Under the pieces are notes generated by a model. The model saw only the letters and a program-made list of their open reading frames with translations, had not been told where the DNA came from and searched no databases. This document shows positions 63,303 to 64,000 of a DNA stretch of 64,000 bases, one piece after another. Each line of letters starts with the position of its first letter. Position 1 is the stretch's first letter. Location: assembly GCF_000241525.1 (NCBI RefSeq), contig NZ_AHIL01000037.1:62001-126000 (forward strand), in the 5' to 3' direction. The position numbers and the translations under genes were made by a program. The DNA comes from Comamonas testosteroni ATCC 11996 (lineage in GTDB: Bacteria; Pseudomonadota; Gammaproteobacteria; Burkholderiales; Burkholderiaceae_C).

Positions 63303-64000
63303 TCAAGCCGCCCCTGCACGGTCGTTAGGTACAAATGATAGCGACACTCGCGCGCCTTGAACTACCCCGTCTTCCTCTCGATTACCCAGGTCCACTCTTG
63401 CGCCATGCTCGTCGGCGATTTTTTTGACCACGGCCAAACCCAGGCCGGTGCCGCGGGACTTGGTGGTCACATAGGGCTCGAAAGCTCTTTGCAGAATATT
63501 GGGAGCAAAACCTGTGCCACTGTCGCTGATGCTCAGGCGCACACGCTGGGCCGTGTCCATCCAGCGGGTTTCGATGGTGACGGAGCCCGGAGTCTGCCCT
63601 GTTTCCTGCGCTCTTTGCGCCGTGGAATCTTGCGCATTTTGCAAAAGATTGTGGATGACCTGACGCAATTGCTGGCTATCGCCCTGGATCAACGGACAGG
63701 CTTCGTCGAGCGATGCCTCCACGCGCACCGCTGCATTCTCCTCGCCATAGAGCTGCAGCACCTCTGCGACCAGCGCATTCAGATCCAGCGCTTGCAGATT
63801 GGCGGCCGGCAAACGTGCGTACTCGCGAAACTCATCGACCAGACGCTTCATGGCCCCCACCTGATCGACGATGGTCTTCACGGACTTGGCAAGCAGTGCC
63901 TGCTCCACAGGCTGCAGCTTGTCGGTCAGCTTCATGGCCAGACGCTCGGCAGACAGCTGAATCGGCGTCAGCGGATTCTTGATTTCATGCGCTACGCGGC
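63303..64000 (-). CDS. ntrY: C-terminal part of sensor histidine kinase NtrY (cut by window edge)
   Basis: The visible 232 residues contain the H-box VAHEIKNPLTPIQLSAERLA at the edge of the window, the N-box QLRQVIHNLLQNAQDS, G1 VRLSISDSGTGFAP and G2 TKSRGTGLGLAVVKKIADEHG. The gene continues beyond base 64000. The 39-base gap to ntrX and the paired structure support a two-component pair. Confidence 0.93.
   Translation of the reverse strand, partial: RVAHEIKNPLTPIQLSAERLAMKLTDKLQPVEQALLAKSVKTIVDQVGAMKRLVDEFREYARLPAANLQALDLNALVAEVLQLYGEENAAVRVEASLDEACPLIQGDSQQLRQVIHNLLQNAQDSTAQRAQETGQTPGSVTIETRWMDTAQRVRLSISDSGTGFAPNILQRAFEPYVTTKSRGTGLGLAVVKKIADEHGARVDLGNREEDGVVQGARVSLSFVPNDRAGAA

Overview
The window looks like a chromosomal segment of a beta-proteobacterium of the family Comamonadaceae, most probably Comamonas or a close relative. 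Pointers are the high GC content with strong GC3 bias, two Bug-type tricarboxylate receptors, a PhaM-like polyhydroxyalkanoate granule protein, OlsB-like ornithine lipid synthesis, NtrY/NtrX next to tRNA genes, and two families of short intergenic repeats of a kind I associate with this family. The genus call is inference. No phage, transposase or CRISPR array is visible. One 76-bp MITE-like element is.

Layout. 1-9.2 kb: the end of an unknown gene, a Bug receptor, a creatininase-family hydrolase, a MATE exporter, a DsbD/ScsB-type thiol:disulfide protein, a VOC protein, a small membrane protein and OlsB. 9.2-15.7 kb: hemE, an intergenic region with two perfect DnaA boxes, priA, a periplasmic asparaginase and an AEC permease. 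15.8-18.05 kb: a compact operon with a winged-helix-like unknown protein, a Ras-like GTPase and two Roadblock/LC7 proteins. This is the most system-like poorly described unit here. 18.2-22.7 kb: rep helicase, a lipoprotein, outer-membrane phospholipase A and an SGNH esterase.

22.9-31.4 kb: an eight-gene locus. Seven minus-strand genes encode a fused FAD-monooxygenase/OYE reductase, SDR, enoyl-CoA hydratase, acyl-CoA dehydrogenase, aromatic acid-CoA ligase, thioesterase and RidA, with a divergent MarR repressor. It matches the CoA-dependent aerobic 2-aminobenzoate (anthranilate) pathway known from Azoarcus evansii, and ends in a clear terminator after ridA.

31.5-43.4 kb: a universal stress protein, tgt, a membrane diguanylate cyclase, three cell-envelope proteins of unknown role (zinc-ribbon coiled-coil, DUF2145, small exported protein), a DUF3047 protein, an LplT-PlsC fusion, a CREST/ceramidase-like membrane protein, an HTH regulator and a YXWGXW-type exported protein. 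43.5-47.4 kb: a second Bug receptor, a flavin monooxygenase-like protein and a two-domain CMD/AhpD fusion. 47.6-52.2 kb: a FIST sensor, PhaM, a PCu(A)C copper chaperone, a DUF2946 protein, a GST and a VOC protein. 52.4-61.9 kb: recC-recB-recD as one overlapping operon. 62.2-64 kb: two tandem tRNA-Phe genes, each with its own promoter and terminator, then ntrX and the C-terminal part of ntrY.

Two dispersed repeat families stand out. Family A (six copies, all on the + strand and mostly just after stop codons) folds into a hairpin whose paired bases co-vary. Family B (six copies) carries AGCGCTT/AAGCGCT arms; two copies encode signal-peptide cores and a third supplies the C-terminus and stop codon of a gene.
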